From Kryptolebias marmoratus (lineage: Eukaryota; Chordata; Actinopteri; Cyprinodontiformes; Rivulidae): a stretch of 64,000 nucleotides of DNA. Below are positions 52,574 to 64,000 of this stretch, one piece after another (position 1 is the stretch's first letter; every line of letters begins with the position of its first letter). Position numbers and translations under genes: made by a program. A model generated the notes under the pieces. It saw only the letters and a list, made by a program, of their open reading frames with translations, had not been told where the DNA came from and did not search any database. The stretch lies in NCBI RefSeq assembly GCF_001649575.2, contig NC_051453.1, positions 19,102,502-19,166,501 on the forward strand, read 5' to 3'.

Positions 52574-54654
52574 AAATTTTCTTACTTTTTGTGCTATGTT
52601 TATATATTCGGCAGTCAGATACACCACACTCCACTAAATACCCATGGGGAGTGGGGTGAGCATTGTGATAAAAAAGCACGTTGGTTTATCGCACCTGATA
52701 TTGTTTTTACAATATTCAACAAGTTTTTAACTGCATATTTTCCTAATATTGTGTACCCATATTCTTGATCTATCTTTTTGAGGAAAATATATAAAGTTTT
52801 AGTTCTATTAATATACTAAGAAGCTCTGTGACACCTTAGCCTGGGCACTGGTAGATACAACAAATCTTTCACTGGAGAAGACAACATTTCGAAATGCTCA
52901 CACAACCTTGAAAGTGCGACTCATAAACGCTCTGGGTGTCAGGTTTTATCAAGCCAGCTAACACAAAGAAATCCTGGTTTTGTCTAATGTGTTTTCTAGT
53001 GAAGTCTGCTGGGGTTTTAAAAGTTCTGCTGGACACAATTTCAATGCTGTTAAATTGAAGTGAATGCTAAATGGGCTACATTTTTATATTGTTTTTCTAA
53101 TCTTGGCCAGTTTTCAAAGCACAATTACATGATACACCACAATCACTCAGTCACAGATTTATGCAGCACTTAGTCTGTAAAGTCTCTTGCAGGCTATGTA
53201 ATGTTAAACTCTCTGTCATATGTCCAAAGGCACTTTGACATGAGATTTCAAGCCAGAATTGAAACGCCAACCTTCCGACTGGCAAGCATGGCTCTCATTT
53301 CTTCCACACATCCATCCCAGTTCAAGACACTAGTGGTTGACTGCACCACTAACACTAAATGGCTATTACTGAAACCATTGTTTAAAAAAAAAGCAACATT
53401 GATGTAAAAGTATATAAAAAAGATCCTTATCTTTAAAACAATAAAGTCCTTGTTATTTCTCTTGATTTTTGCATTGAGCATTTTTACCACTTCTTTTTGT
53501 AAAGTACAATAATAGGATGATTTGCCTTGTTATCCAGACCCATTCCCATTTCTTTTCCACCATTAGTCATTGTGTGGGTTTTAGGAGGATTAAAGAAACA
53601 GTGTAGTTTGGAGTGAGAATGAAATTGCAGATAACTACTCTATTGTACTTTGATCTCTAAATGTTTTAGTCTAAGAAATGTTAAAGTTACAGTAGTTTAT
53701 TATTAAAGGGCCTGAGACCAGATTGTGTGCCGTTAAGTTTCAGGGTTTACTGTAATTACAGAAGATTAAATTACTGCTTATATATAATTGTATATAAGGT
53801 CCAGCCTCCTCTGTAACTAGTATCTTATTTTCCAATAAAACATGGAGGTTTAGTAATCATTTACATTATCAGCTTTTTGAACATGGTGATATAAGCAGTA
53901 AAGCCATATACAGACGTCTCTACTTGTCAAAGGATAAGACGTCTTTATGAGCAGATAATCTGGGTCTCCTTATTTTTTAGTTCTTTTATGTCAAATGGGA
54001 GTGTACGGGGGGGAGCTGTCTGATAAAATTGAGGATTAGCATAAAAATTAAGTACAAGTCAATTTGGCACAGCGCCTTGTTGGTTCTTTTGTCTAACAGA
54101 GGTCAGGATCAGAGCTGGAATGAGCAGTCTGACAAGGTGTTTATTGTGTGGACAAAGACGACTGTGCAGGCAGGGTGGCTCCCAGTGAGCAAGGTTTGTC
54201 CTCTGATATTTTTTTTTCCTTGCTCAGAACAGGTTCGCTGTTCTTGTTAAAACCCAGCAGGAGAAAGTCAAGTCTCAGACAGTGACCCTTTTCCAAAAAT
54301 CCTTACAAAGCATCAGATATTAGGGGTTAAATTCATTCTACTGTATATGGTGAAAGCATTAGAGAAGGGTCAGGGTTTTTTTTCCTATGTAGAGCAGCTT
54401 TGTGCTCCAGTTCTTTTGTGACATCTGAACCCCAAAATCAGGATTTTTAAAATAATTTTAATTGTTTGCTTAAATAAAAAAAACAATAAAATTTCTCATG
54501 ACTGCAATAAAACCCTTCTCTCTATAACTCATTAGTTTTATTACAAAATGGCAACAGTTTGAATGGATGAAATGTCATGTTCTGAAAGTGTTTAGTCTTT
54601 CTGTTTTTTGTGCTGGGTGCAAATGATCTGTGGCCTGAAGACTTAATTTTCTCA

Positions 54655-55495
54655 AACCCCTTTTACAGTGAAAGACACCCCCAATACGGTGTAAAAAGAC
54701 AGCCAGGATGGTCTTTGCAGGGTCTTCGTGAGGTCTTCAGGAGCATGTTGAAAACTTCTATAGTGACGTCGCAGAGGTTTCTCATTGTGGTGGCATCATG
54801 ATGAGGTCCTCTGTGGAGTGCAGTAGAAGCATATTTATGACCCATGTACTGACATGACCTGATTGTAGTGAATTAGAAGCAGGACTGACCTCATGCCTAG
54901 GCTACAACCTCGTCCCACATCAGTTCTTAATTTTTGGACGCAGAGCAGAAAGCATTTGTGCTTCAGGCCTGCTGTGCTGGATGAAGGATGGATGAGGCTG
55001 AGGTTCTACACATAAAACCCCTTCACCCCCCTCCTCTCATGCTGTTGAATGGTGTTAACTTCTCCACAGCAATGCTGGAACTGATACTAGAAGCCCAAAA
55101 ACCTCCAATATACCCAGAAAATTCTACAGATAATGACAAGGCCATGAAAACAACCTCGTTCAGGCATGATTCAGCTGGTATTATAGTTAGCATCTTCTCT
55201 AGCTATTTGTTGCATCCTGACATGGTCTGAGTCTTGTGGAAGGCAGGGCCTGGGGCGCAAAGCAATCATGGCCGTATGCGGTAGTACATCGTGGGAATTT
55301 ACTGCTGACATATAGAGCGTGGTGAGGGTACAGATTGTTTTGGAATGCAGAAAAATAAGTGTATCTGGCTACGAGTAGCAGCGCATGATTGCCTTTATAT
55401 TTAGTGATGTTTTCTGAATTTAACATACACATTCTAATAGGCCTTATAGGTCGTAGAGAACAGCAGGATCATCATCCAGTGTGAATGGGGCTTTA
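54655..55495. mobile_element. Non-autonomous DNA transposon, copy B
   Basis: Left end 'aaccccttttacagtg', right end 'cagtgtgaatggggcttt'. It shares the 54980-55145 core ('gttctacacataaaac', 'cctctcatgctgttgaatgg', 'gacaaggcc') with copy A. About 0.84 kb; superfamily not assigned. Confidence 0.55.
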
Positions 55496-57140
55496 GTTTT
55501 GAAACGAGGAGTCTTTACATCCCAGTTTGACAACTGGAGTAAGTCTCTTCCTTTACATACCTTTTTTTTTTTTAACTCGTAAAAATGTACCAGTGTGAGT
55601 GGAATTCGCTGCAGCTGCCTGAACAGATCATACATGTTAATAGAAAGTTTTGTATGTTGGTATAAACCATGCTGAGTGATAAACACGATGTCAAGGGTAA
55701 AAGTCAGATTCTGAAAACAGACGACAAATTCACTTTCTGCTCAGTCTTGAAACTTTAGGGCTAGTGAAGAGTTCAGGTGTTGCTTGCCTATTCAGTTCAC
55801 AACACACTGATAAATATTTTCAGCCGTTTCTTAACTTTTTAAAAATCAGCGTTAAACATTTGTTTAGAATGGTTTTAGTTAGGTGGTAAACAAGGTTATC
55901 AAAAATGAAATAAATGTAAACATGTATATTGTGAAACAAAAAAGTGATAAACATTCAACTAAAATGAGTCACTGTTTTAGAAGCTTTATTCATAGTATAT
56001 TTGGCAATTAAAATCTGTAACTTACTAATGTGAGCCTTTTAAAAAAGCTTGAAACCCTTTTGTTTTCATCAAAGACTAATATGTAAGTCACTGTGTGGTT
56101 TCATAATGTGTGTTTGCTGATTATGAAGCGCAGAAAGTTTTTGAGCCAATCATAGCTAAAGTTAAACATCCGAGAAGTGCTGCTTTTAGAATTTAAAAGA
56201 AAAACAAAGTTACTTTTGTAAAAACTTGGTGTTAAAACCTGCTAATTGTTTGCTCGGAGCTGTTTAAAAAGTCTCAAACATGTGCATAAGCTGTTTTTAT
56301 TCCTCCCTGCATGACTGGCCAGAGGCAAACTGACTACCGGTTGTTAAGTCAGAGTCCCTCATGGGTGTCACCAGGAGATTTTACAGGAAATCCACCGCAG
56401 AGTGTATCAGTGTCCCTATAGATACCACAGGCTTGTGCTCTCGGCTCATGCAAAGGCAACTTTTATCTAACTTGAACACAACATGCTATACCTCAACTTC
56501 TAGTATTCACTCTGCAGCGTTTGCAAACTCTTAAAGTGATTCTTATGATGCTCAGTTGCTACGTAAATGTTTTCCATCCTCTTTCTTTGTCACGTTTTTA
56601 TTAAACATGTATTCCTTGGCTCTTATTGTGTAACATTAGTTTTGTATCTAAAATAGCCAAAATGTAATAATTCACTTCTCAAAATCTCCCCACCAGTGCC
56701 TAAATTTGTAGTATTGTGAAAATATTTCTTCTCCACATCCTGTTTGCTTTTTTTTTAAACATTTTTGTTTGTACAATAAAAGGAAGTTCCGATGCTGAGA
56801 AAGAAGTCAAAAAACTGAACTTACATTTGGGAAATTTTGTTCTTCATTTTGCTTTCATGGACTGCTAATAAAGCATGCAGGCTAGCTTAATTTTAGAGAT
56901 TGATACCGATGCTGGTACTTAAGTTTTAAAAGTATCGATGAATTGACTCAATAACCCATGAAATTAGTTTAGCTTTTCTCCATGCCCAGTAAACACGTTT
57001 CCAAAGGAGTCATTTTTTCTATATGAATATCTTTTTTCTGACTGACAGCATTTGTGGCTAACTCAATGACAGGACACAAAGTATAGACATCCATTGCAGT
57101 ATTTGCTTGCTTAGTAGACAAATTAGTCAAATTACAGTTG

Positions 57141-57190
57141 CATGGTTCTCAAACTGTAATACAAGTACCTCTGGTAGTGCTCAAAAGAAA
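57141..57190. mobile_element. hAT-like terminal fragment
   Basis: 'tggttctcaaactgtaatac' and 'aagtacctctggtagtgctc' match the terminal part of the element at 60361-60905 ('gtttgagact', 'gtaccactgatggtactc' on the complement). Confidence 0.45.
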
Positions 57191-58602
57191 TTTTGATAAA
57201 GCCAATTTATAATTTAAGTAACAAACTAATTACCCAACATAAGCTGAACTTTGATAGAAAGCTAAAAAGCAAAGATAATCAAAAAGATAAGTGGTTCAAG
57301 TAAATCATGATTTTGACTCCCAATGGAAACTACTTGAGACAAAAATACAATGGAGAATAATTTAAAAACCCCTGAGGAAACTGTTGTTAGTTTCATAGTT
57401 TACCTCTGTGCTTGTGGATGCTTAAGCACCAACAGTGGGGTTTCAGTGGGGCCTGCTAGTAAGAAATGGTGCAAAGGAGCGAGGAAATTTGATTCAAATT
57501 ATCTAAAATTTGCATTGATTTGTTTTGGGGCAGAGGAAAAGCCAAGACCACAAAGTGTGTGGTGCTGTTCCTCACCAACAAATGCATGAAATCAACAAAT
57601 CCTACATCAACTTTTAAATTAAAGACCAAAAAAAGAGAAAAATTCATTAGAAGAATTGTGAAGCCCTTTAAAGAATCCTCAAAGTCTTCATCGAGACAAC
57701 ATAAATGCATAAATTCAACTTTTATTACATAGTAATTATGTAATGTCTGTTCAGTCTTGAACCCTGCTTGTTTTTATGGGGATACCCTCCTTATGACATA
57801 CCACCATACCCTCTCTTTAATAAATTAGAAAGTCATAGCTACTTCCTCACTGCTGGTTGAAGCAGAGATCAACTGGTTCTGCTGTAGGTTTTAAAGCAGA
57901 TTTCCGTTATGCAGAGGCTGCCTGGAAAAGTGTCATGTTCTGAAACTGGCCAAGTTTACACAGCAGTGTCTGCTGTGACATTTGACTGGCTTAATTTACT
58001 CTCTTTCAGTATTGTTTATAAGAAAACTTAGCAAAGCTCGCCTCTTTACCTTTGATGAGTAACACTTTTACTCATTAGAAAACCTCACTAACCACAGAAT
58101 TAACTATCTGTTCAACCAAGTTACTGTTTGAAGCACTAAGGCTAACAGTAGCTTTAAACCATTCTTCATTTCTCAATATTGGTTTCTTAACTTTGATGTA
58201 AAAAGATAACCTGTCTGATTTCAGTTTCTTTTCTCGTGGGATTTCTCTGTAGAGTAGCAAAGAGCTAGTTTCACTCTGTCTTTAGAACTAAAACAAGTAT
58301 ATATCAGAAGACTTTAGATCCCTCCTTTGCATCTGTAAACCAAATAATGCCATAAATCACTCTTCCATACGTATCATGCTAATTAAGAGCTGGGCTCAGC
58401 TGCTCTTCTGCAGCGGAAGATGGAACCAAACAAGTCTATAATTATGTCAAACAATGTGCTCTCAACCCCTGCCACAGCTCATTTGGACTGAGGGTTTGGA
58501 GATTAAATGTGGACTAACACCAAGGACTTCAGTTTGTCTAGGTTTGTGGACGGAACTGCAGATTTCCTAACATTCTTTGTTTCTATCAAGGGTTCTTTTA
58601 AG

Positions 58603-58665
58603 TGAAGTGAAGTGAAATTTATTTATATAGCACTTTTCAGCAGCAAGGCGATCCAAAGTGCTTGG
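58603..58665 (-). mobile_element. LINE 3' tail fragment
   Basis: The complement reads '...gcactttggatcgccttgct' and 'gctatataaataaatttcac', the common 3' end of fish L2/Rex1-type LINEs. Confidence 0.5.
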
Positions 58666-58800
58666 AAAATAGAATAGATTTAAGTTTGTGCAGTTTTGCA
58701 CTATGGTTCTTATGTCTCTAGGCGTTTAGAGCCTAGAGAGTGTCTCGCAGTCATGGAAAACTTTTTTGTTCAGTACTAAGATCATGACAGTGTCAGGTCT

Positions 58801-58903
58801 GCCTTCACACTGAAGGACGTTTTCAAGATTTTCTGTGATCCAGCCATGTTCAGATAGGTTGTGGAAGAAGTAGCAGAGTCATCATCCAGTGTGAAGGGGG
58901 CCT
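58801..58903. mobile_element. Non-autonomous DNA transposon, copy C (terminal fragment)
   Basis: 'ccttcacactgaagg', 'gtgatccagccatgttcag' and 'ataggttgtgga' match the right end of copy A. It ends 'ccagtgtgaagggggcct', like copy B. Confidence 0.5.
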
Positions 58904-59859
58904 AAAGACGAGTATGCTTAAGTGGACAGAGATATACATTTGGATTCAGTGACCCTAAAAGAAGTTGAATTCCAGAAACTCACAATTTACCAGTTAAAAC
59001 TATTTATCTTGGATTAAAAAAAAAAGTTTTCATCAACCAAAAAAATCAGTTTTTGTCCATTGAAGCTCTTAAGATTCTTAAACAGTTTATTCTGCATTTT
59101 AATTCCACATGTTGGCTAACACTGTCTGACTTCCTCTCCCATATATTGGCTCCTTGCACCATTTAGAGGCTTACAGATACCAGAGACTCCAACTTTCAAC
59201 CATAAATCAAGCTCAGATTGTAGAATATAATTTACCCTCTGTACTGCCAAAAACACACTCTCCCTGTATTTTAGGTTTCTTTAGTTTGCACTTGTTTTGT
59301 TGCAAACTCTCTTTCTGGTAACTATCGAACACATCGTGTGAAAGACGGTCCCGCTCTGTCCCAGGCTTTGTCCTAAGTCCTTACATGCCAGATGGTTGGT
59401 GCTTACACACACATAACTCTGATAATATTGTACATATGTAAATCTGTAAACATATGTTCAACCTTCAGTGTTCAATCTTCCTCCCCCACAGTTTACTAAT
59501 CCTCAACACTAAGCAGAACTACTTCAGAAAAGACTTGTCTGCAGCCTGAAAAAAAAATAAATAAATAAAATTCCACTCTACAGTAAGGCTTTTTATTTCA
59601 GTTTAATTATTTTTGCGCAACAAAACATTTACACTGTAATTCAAAAAGGAAACAGTCATAATTACCAGTCATTACCCATATTAGCCATATATGGTAACTA
59701 AAGTCTTAATAAACATTAAACTAATGTGAAAAACAAAGTTTAATATAAGTGGCAGTGTCACAGCTGGATTCATTTCTACCCTCTTATCTTCTCCTCAACA
59801 ATACTGATGTACGCTATAACTAATTATACCTCTTATGGTCTCTCAAATAACTTTAATCA

Positions 59860-60125
59860 ATGATTAGGATTCCTTGTTCACAACGCAGCTACTTAAAAGT
59901 AATTGCTCAATAAAGGGAGGGGAAGTTGTCGTATTAAGTAGGTGTTCCTGCTGCTTCTCTCATTAGTGCTCACTTGGAGCTTTCATCTCCCAATTGTCAC
60001 AAATGGAGTCAGCTTCATTCACAGCACAGGAGCTGTTCTCACTCTGCCTGCTGCACGCCGCTTAAAAAAACACACCATTAGTGCGGCACAGACCTGCAGA
60101 ACATGACTGCTCGCCTCCTTAAAGC
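59860..60125. promoter_or_regulatory. Candidate conserved noncoding element
   Basis: Includes 'tctcattagtgctcac', 'tcccaattgtcacaaatgg' and 'acaccattagtgcggc'. Repeat-free, ends just before the hAT-like element region. Confidence 0.25.
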
Positions 60126-60360
60126 AGTGTTGATTTTATTTCTTTAAATTGATCACAAATAGAGTAGAAATATTGAGTGACGTAAACAGGAGGAAGGTTT
60201 TGTGGGGTTGATTTCTAATGGGGGTGCCTTGAGCTTGGAGGTGTTTTTTGGTAAATAGGGCGACTGATGTATGTGAGGAGAAATGATGGGCTCCTGGAGG
60301 AACTGAAACAAAGTGATATAGGTGTAAACGCACAGACATGCAGTGGCAGAGAGTCTACAG

Positions 60361-60905
60361 CAGTGGTTCATAACCTTTTCTTAATAAGTAACTCCTTAGA
60401 AAATCCTAAGCTCTTTAAATACTACCATTATAACAAACATTAAAAACCAGTAGTACAAGCTAATCTTCACATATGACCAATTTACTTGAATGCCTCACCC
60501 TAACTGAAAAACCCAAACCACTTCTTTATCCTAAACTTAACCCTTCAGCAAACCAAATTGATTGAAGAGGACTGATGATCCTTTGCTGGACCTTCCTTGG
60601 GTGATGGTGTCTGGTGATAATGGCATAATGGCAAACACACCAAATGAACAGGAGGTCCATTACCGAGGATGTGTGCCAAAATTCCAGCAACAAACCTAAG
60701 GACACTTCAGTTGCCACATAAACTTAGTCACTTTAACAATGTTCACATTTGAACTTTTGGGCTAATCAAAGAAAATGGGATCTTGATTGACTTGCACCAG
60801 CTTATGACATATATTTAGCTTATTTAACTTATAGTTTTTCTGAGTACCGCTGGAGGAGTCTTGAGTACCATCAGTGGTATTTGTACCACAGTTTGAGACT
60901 TGTGG
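60361..60905. mobile_element. Non-autonomous hAT-like element (545 bp) with 8-bp target duplication
   Basis: The left end CAGTGGTTCATAACC and the right end (complement CACAAGTCTCAAACTGTGG) are hAT-type termini. GTCTACAG (60353-60360) and GTCTACTG (60906-60913) flank it, an 8-bp duplication with one mismatch, as hAT elements make. No transposase. Confidence 0.65.
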
Positions 60906-62991
60906 GTCTACTGTTTAAGACACAAGATTATTTCAAGTTTGGAAAAAAAAAACAGAACTTCTGATATTATATCACGACTTCCCAGCAGAAAAAAATGTTC
61001 TATTTTGATGAGGATAAAGACAGCATTAAAGTTTTGTCTTGTAAAGGAGAAGTGGTGAAACAGAGAAAAAACACAACTTACATCCAGGAAGAGGAATTTC
61101 TGTTTATTCTGCAAATAGCACTGTCTGATTGTTTCCTCTGTTTTGCAATATTTAAAACATTGAATGCTTTACCATGAATCCAAATGAACACTCAAATAAC
61201 CTTTTGGGTTTATGTTCTAACCTCAAGTTCTGTTTCTGAATACATGTCTATAACACCGTGTGGTAAAAAACACCGACTCAAGACAAAATAAACCCCTCAA
61301 AGTTCCTATATACCAAATTTTCAGTTTTAAATCAACCATTTTCAAATATTTAATGAGTGCGTCAAATAGAAAAGGGTCACGGTGAGATATTAACTACACT
61401 TTTAATGACCAAGTTGAATTAATCGATTTGAAGAGCATGCATTATGAAAGGACGATCAGGAGGATGTTTGGGATGTTTTTAAAGGTTACAGCAACTTTAA
61501 AGCAGATGCATATCTTATTTTTTACAAGTCAAGTTAGCCTTAGTTTGGAGAAAGAGTTCACATCCAACACAACTGACAGAGTAAACTTTATTTTTCTAAA
61601 CTGAGGATGTTCTACAAGTTATTTACAACAGGTAAGAGATCACTTGTTCAATGCCTTTTCCACAGAAGAGCACTTCAAAATGTCTTAGCTCGAAAGTCTA
61701 CATCAGACTAGCACTTGGCACACCTTATTGTAGTCAAATATGTAACATCTGATGATAAGTTATTAACAAAAAGATTTGTGCTTTTACTTCCAAGGTACAA
61801 ATAATAAAGCTGAGGTTCGATGAAGATGGAAAAAGTTTAAATTTGTCTCCTCTGAGTTGGATTGGTGGTGACATAGTGAGTTGTTTACTGAAAAGTCTTT
61901 AAACTCAACCTCAAAGCTAACAGGCACATAAAATAGGCCAGCTTCTCGTGTCCTTTTTGATGCCAAGCAGTTGGTTTGAGCACACCAAACAGAAGCAGCT
62001 CATCTTTGTTTCCTACAGAACGACTGTCATCATGACTTCCTCTTCCTCAGCAGAGACGGTTCTCTGCTCCAGCGCTGCCGTCTTTCTCTGCTAGATTTTG
62101 GGGAGAAAGTTTAGGACTTTCAGACTACATGCATTCGATGAACAAATTGATCAAATTGACTCATCCTTTCAGGCTGTTAGGTTTGTTGTTTCAACATAGT
62201 TTTTTACTAAATTGAATCAAATTGAACAGTTTCCTTCAAGTTATTTTATTGTTTTCAGCAGAAAGCTGTAAAATATTGTGACTGAGTTAATCTGCCTTAC
62301 TTGACATCACATGTTTGCATTTGTTGCGGTGTCAGTCCTGAAACAATATCACTCAGCCCTGTTTTGAAGTCAAGCGATGCCTTTTATAGAATGTATAATT
62401 ATGGAAATGGGCCAGAACATTTCATGCTGCTTGATTCGAAACGCAAGGCTTCTATTAAGGCACTGTTTCTCTGCTGACCCTGAATTGCCAACAAACAGCT
62501 TCAAGGTTGAGTGCAGTCATTTGAGAGAAAATGGTTATGCTTTAAAAGACTGCAGGGAATACACATGCCACCAGCAATGAGCACATTTTAGTCCTAAATA
62601 CCTAGCACGATATGGAGCGCCAGGGAAAAGGAGGTGGAAAAACCCGGAAAGAACCTTTCAGCTAAAGACCCCGATTTCAGTTCTGATTCTGGTTCTCCAC
62701 TGTTCCACATGTAAATCCCTAAGACCTTTTCAATGAAACATGCAGCTCTGAAACACTTACAACTCTTGTGTTTCCATGAAATGATGTCTGAGAGAGATGT
62801 ACATGAAACTTTTTAATTCTGTGTAAGCCATAACTTACATGTGACTTATGTTCTGGTGGAAAGGATGTGTGCAGGAGGGGGAGGAGGGCAGTAGGTTGGT
62901 ATTGGGACAAGCCTTGTTATCAGGGACCAAGTTTCCTGTTTTCTCCTCAAAGGAGCTGTTCTGCTCCAGAGTTTGCTGGAGGTCACAAGGT

Positions 62992-62993
<2 letters not shown>

Positions 62994-63033
<40 letters not shown>
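62994..63033. repeat. (TA)n microsatellite
   Basis: A 40-bp almost pure TA array. It produces artefactual YIYIYI-type ORFs. Confidence 0.95.
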
Positions 63034-63039
<6 letters not shown>

Positions 63040-63079
63040 TTACATGGAACTTTTAATGCAGGGCTCACGTTTTTTCCGC

Positions 63080-63470
63080 TGCACTGTTGCTAAAGACGTG
63101 TCCGGTTCGGAAGCGCACCGTGTCTCGCCGAGGCAGTTGACAACTCGCGCTTAATTAATTTGATCATCCGCCTAGGATAAACTACACTGATGACATCAAT
63201 TAGTTTCTAATGAAAACAGATAAAAAGCCACGGAAAGCAAACGGAATTTCTGAGCAGGACTCATCAAAGCCTTCGCGTTGGAACAAATTCCCATTCCGTC
63301 CCATAAAAAGCCTTTAATTTGCAAAGCTCATGTCTGGTTTGGTACTTAGAAGTACACGGTCAAATGATTCCGTCTAAGTCCTGCGCCAAGAGGAGCCGAA
63401 TCAGAATTTAATTTGGCACCAAACTCCTTATCCTGTCTGAAACATGTGGCAGGATGCAATCCTTGGATTA
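63080..63470. promoter_or_regulatory. Candidate conserved noncoding element, strong
   Basis: Includes 'gcgcttaattaatttgatc', 'gatgacatcaattag', 'cctttaatttgcaaag' and 'cttggattagtgcgg'. CpG-containing, repeat-free, rich in homeodomain- and CRE-like cores. Confidence 0.32.
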
Positions 63471-63629
63471 GTGCGGGACTTCAGAACTACACATTTGGCT
63501 TGTTTCTCTTCCTCTGGCAGAGCAAACACCTAGTCTCCCCATTTGGAACACGACATTTACATTTTCAATCTCACAAGGAGGGGGGGGGGGGAACACTCTT
63601 GCTTATTCCAGATTAGTACTTCTTAGTTA

Positions 63630-63960
63630 ACCAAATTGCTACAATTATGTGTGTCAGTCCATTGACGTGGGATAACGAGGCTGTGCTGCTTTGTCTCTTC
63701 CACTCTCCTCCTCTGTCTAATAACTGCATGACCTCTTTGAAAACGTCTGATTTGATTTTACAGCTCGAGACAGATAACTGTTCTCGCACATTAAGATGAA
63801 TCAATTAATTGAGCCGCTAATGGTGATTTCTCAGTGCTTTGCAGAGATGATGGTGCATTTTAGCGTAGAAATAAATTCAATAAAGCGCCACATGTTTCAA
63901 GCTAAGTAATCAGGAACATGAGTCTTATCGCCTCCCGCCGAAAGGTGAAGGTGGAGTGAT
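63630..63960. promoter_or_regulatory. Candidate conserved noncoding element, strong
   Basis: Includes 'gaatcaattaattgagc', 'cgctaatggtgatttc', 'aattcaataaagcgcc' and 'gtaatcaggaacatg'. Together with 63080-63470 it is the densest block of such cores in the window. Confidence 0.32.
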
Positions 63961-63967
63961 AATGTTT

Positions 63968-64000
63968 TTGTCTGTCTGTTATTAAAATGTCTCATGAACC
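63968..64000 (+). repeat. Dispersed repeat (same family), cut by the window end
   Basis: The final bases, 'tctgtctgttattaaaatg...ctcatgaacc', match the start of the family. The copy runs off the window. Confidence 0.45.

Larger units (their letters stand above)
48356..64000 (+). other. lpp: lpp intron after the first coding exon (continues beyond the window)
   Basis: No proline-rich or LIM-coding exon is seen. The listed repeats at 51.7, 54.7, 58.6-58.9 and 60.4 kb and the candidate regulatory stretches at 59.9 and 63.1-64.0 kb lie in it. The remaining parts (48362-51690, 52580-54650, 55500-58600, 60910-63080) show nothing beyond AT-rich sequence and chance ORFs. Confidence 0.7.

Noticed and set aside
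51681..52575. Overlapping ORFs of 61-136 aa on both strands
   Set aside because: They fall in the long-inverted-repeat element and mirror each other through its arms; no domain recognised.
62848..63154. ORFs with YIYIYI runs
   Set aside because: Translation of the (TA)n array.
48356..64000. Mammalian-type LPP intronic microRNA (miR-28) hairpin
   Set aside because: No matching mature sequence was noticed, and that microRNA is known from mammals.

Overview
This is 64 kb of vertebrate, almost certainly teleost fish, nuclear DNA. It is AT-rich, has no long open reading frame, and carries Tc1/mariner transposase relics, RTE-, L1- and L2/Rex1-type LINE fragments, a tRNA-headed SINE and several non-autonomous DNA transposons, the usual mix of a ray-finned fish intron.

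The one gene I can name is lpp (lipoma-preferred partner; zyxin family of LIM proteins), on the + strand. Its first coding exon lies at 48166-48355. It starts with ATG four bases after a good acceptor, encodes 63 codons plus one base, and includes the conserved segment that binds alpha-actinin in human LPP. The next coding exon, which should be proline-rich, is not seen in the remaining 15.6 kb. The window is therefore read as part of the 5' noncoding/intron region of lpp (about 1-48161), the first coding exon, and the start of a long intron (48356-64000). Two short sequences with good splice sites (17562-17597 and 18414-18441) could be noncoding exons but may be chance. A CpG-rich patch at about 12180-12430 has a minus-strand ATG and donor and could be an antisense first exon.

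Mobile elements, left to right: a dispersed repeat (270-545, minus; further copies at 22.4 and 42.7 kb and running off the right end); Tc1-like relics at 4.7-5.8, 8.5-9.3, 20.3-21.0, 23.8-24.4 and 45.5-45.9 kb; a candidate non-autonomous DNA element at 11.4-12.1 kb; a SINE with a 9-bp target duplication (18.6-19.0 kb); LINE 3' fragments at 20.6, 22.8-23.6 and 58.6 kb; an RTE LINE ORF end (31.2-31.7 kb); a minus-strand LINE holding a 298-base assembly gap but flanked by a 15-bp target duplication (33.8-34.5 kb); an L1-like endonuclease fragment (34.8 kb); a three-copy terminal-inverted-repeat family (44.0, 54.7, 58.8 kb); a long-inverted-repeat element (51.7-52.6 kb); and a hAT-like element with a near-perfect 8-bp duplication (60.4-60.9 kb).

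Between the repeats are complex, repeat-poor stretches rich in homeodomain-like TAATTA cores, the best at 63.08-63.96 kb. They look like candidate conserved noncoding elements, but conservation cannot be tested here. No tRNA, rRNA, CRISPR or operon structure was found.
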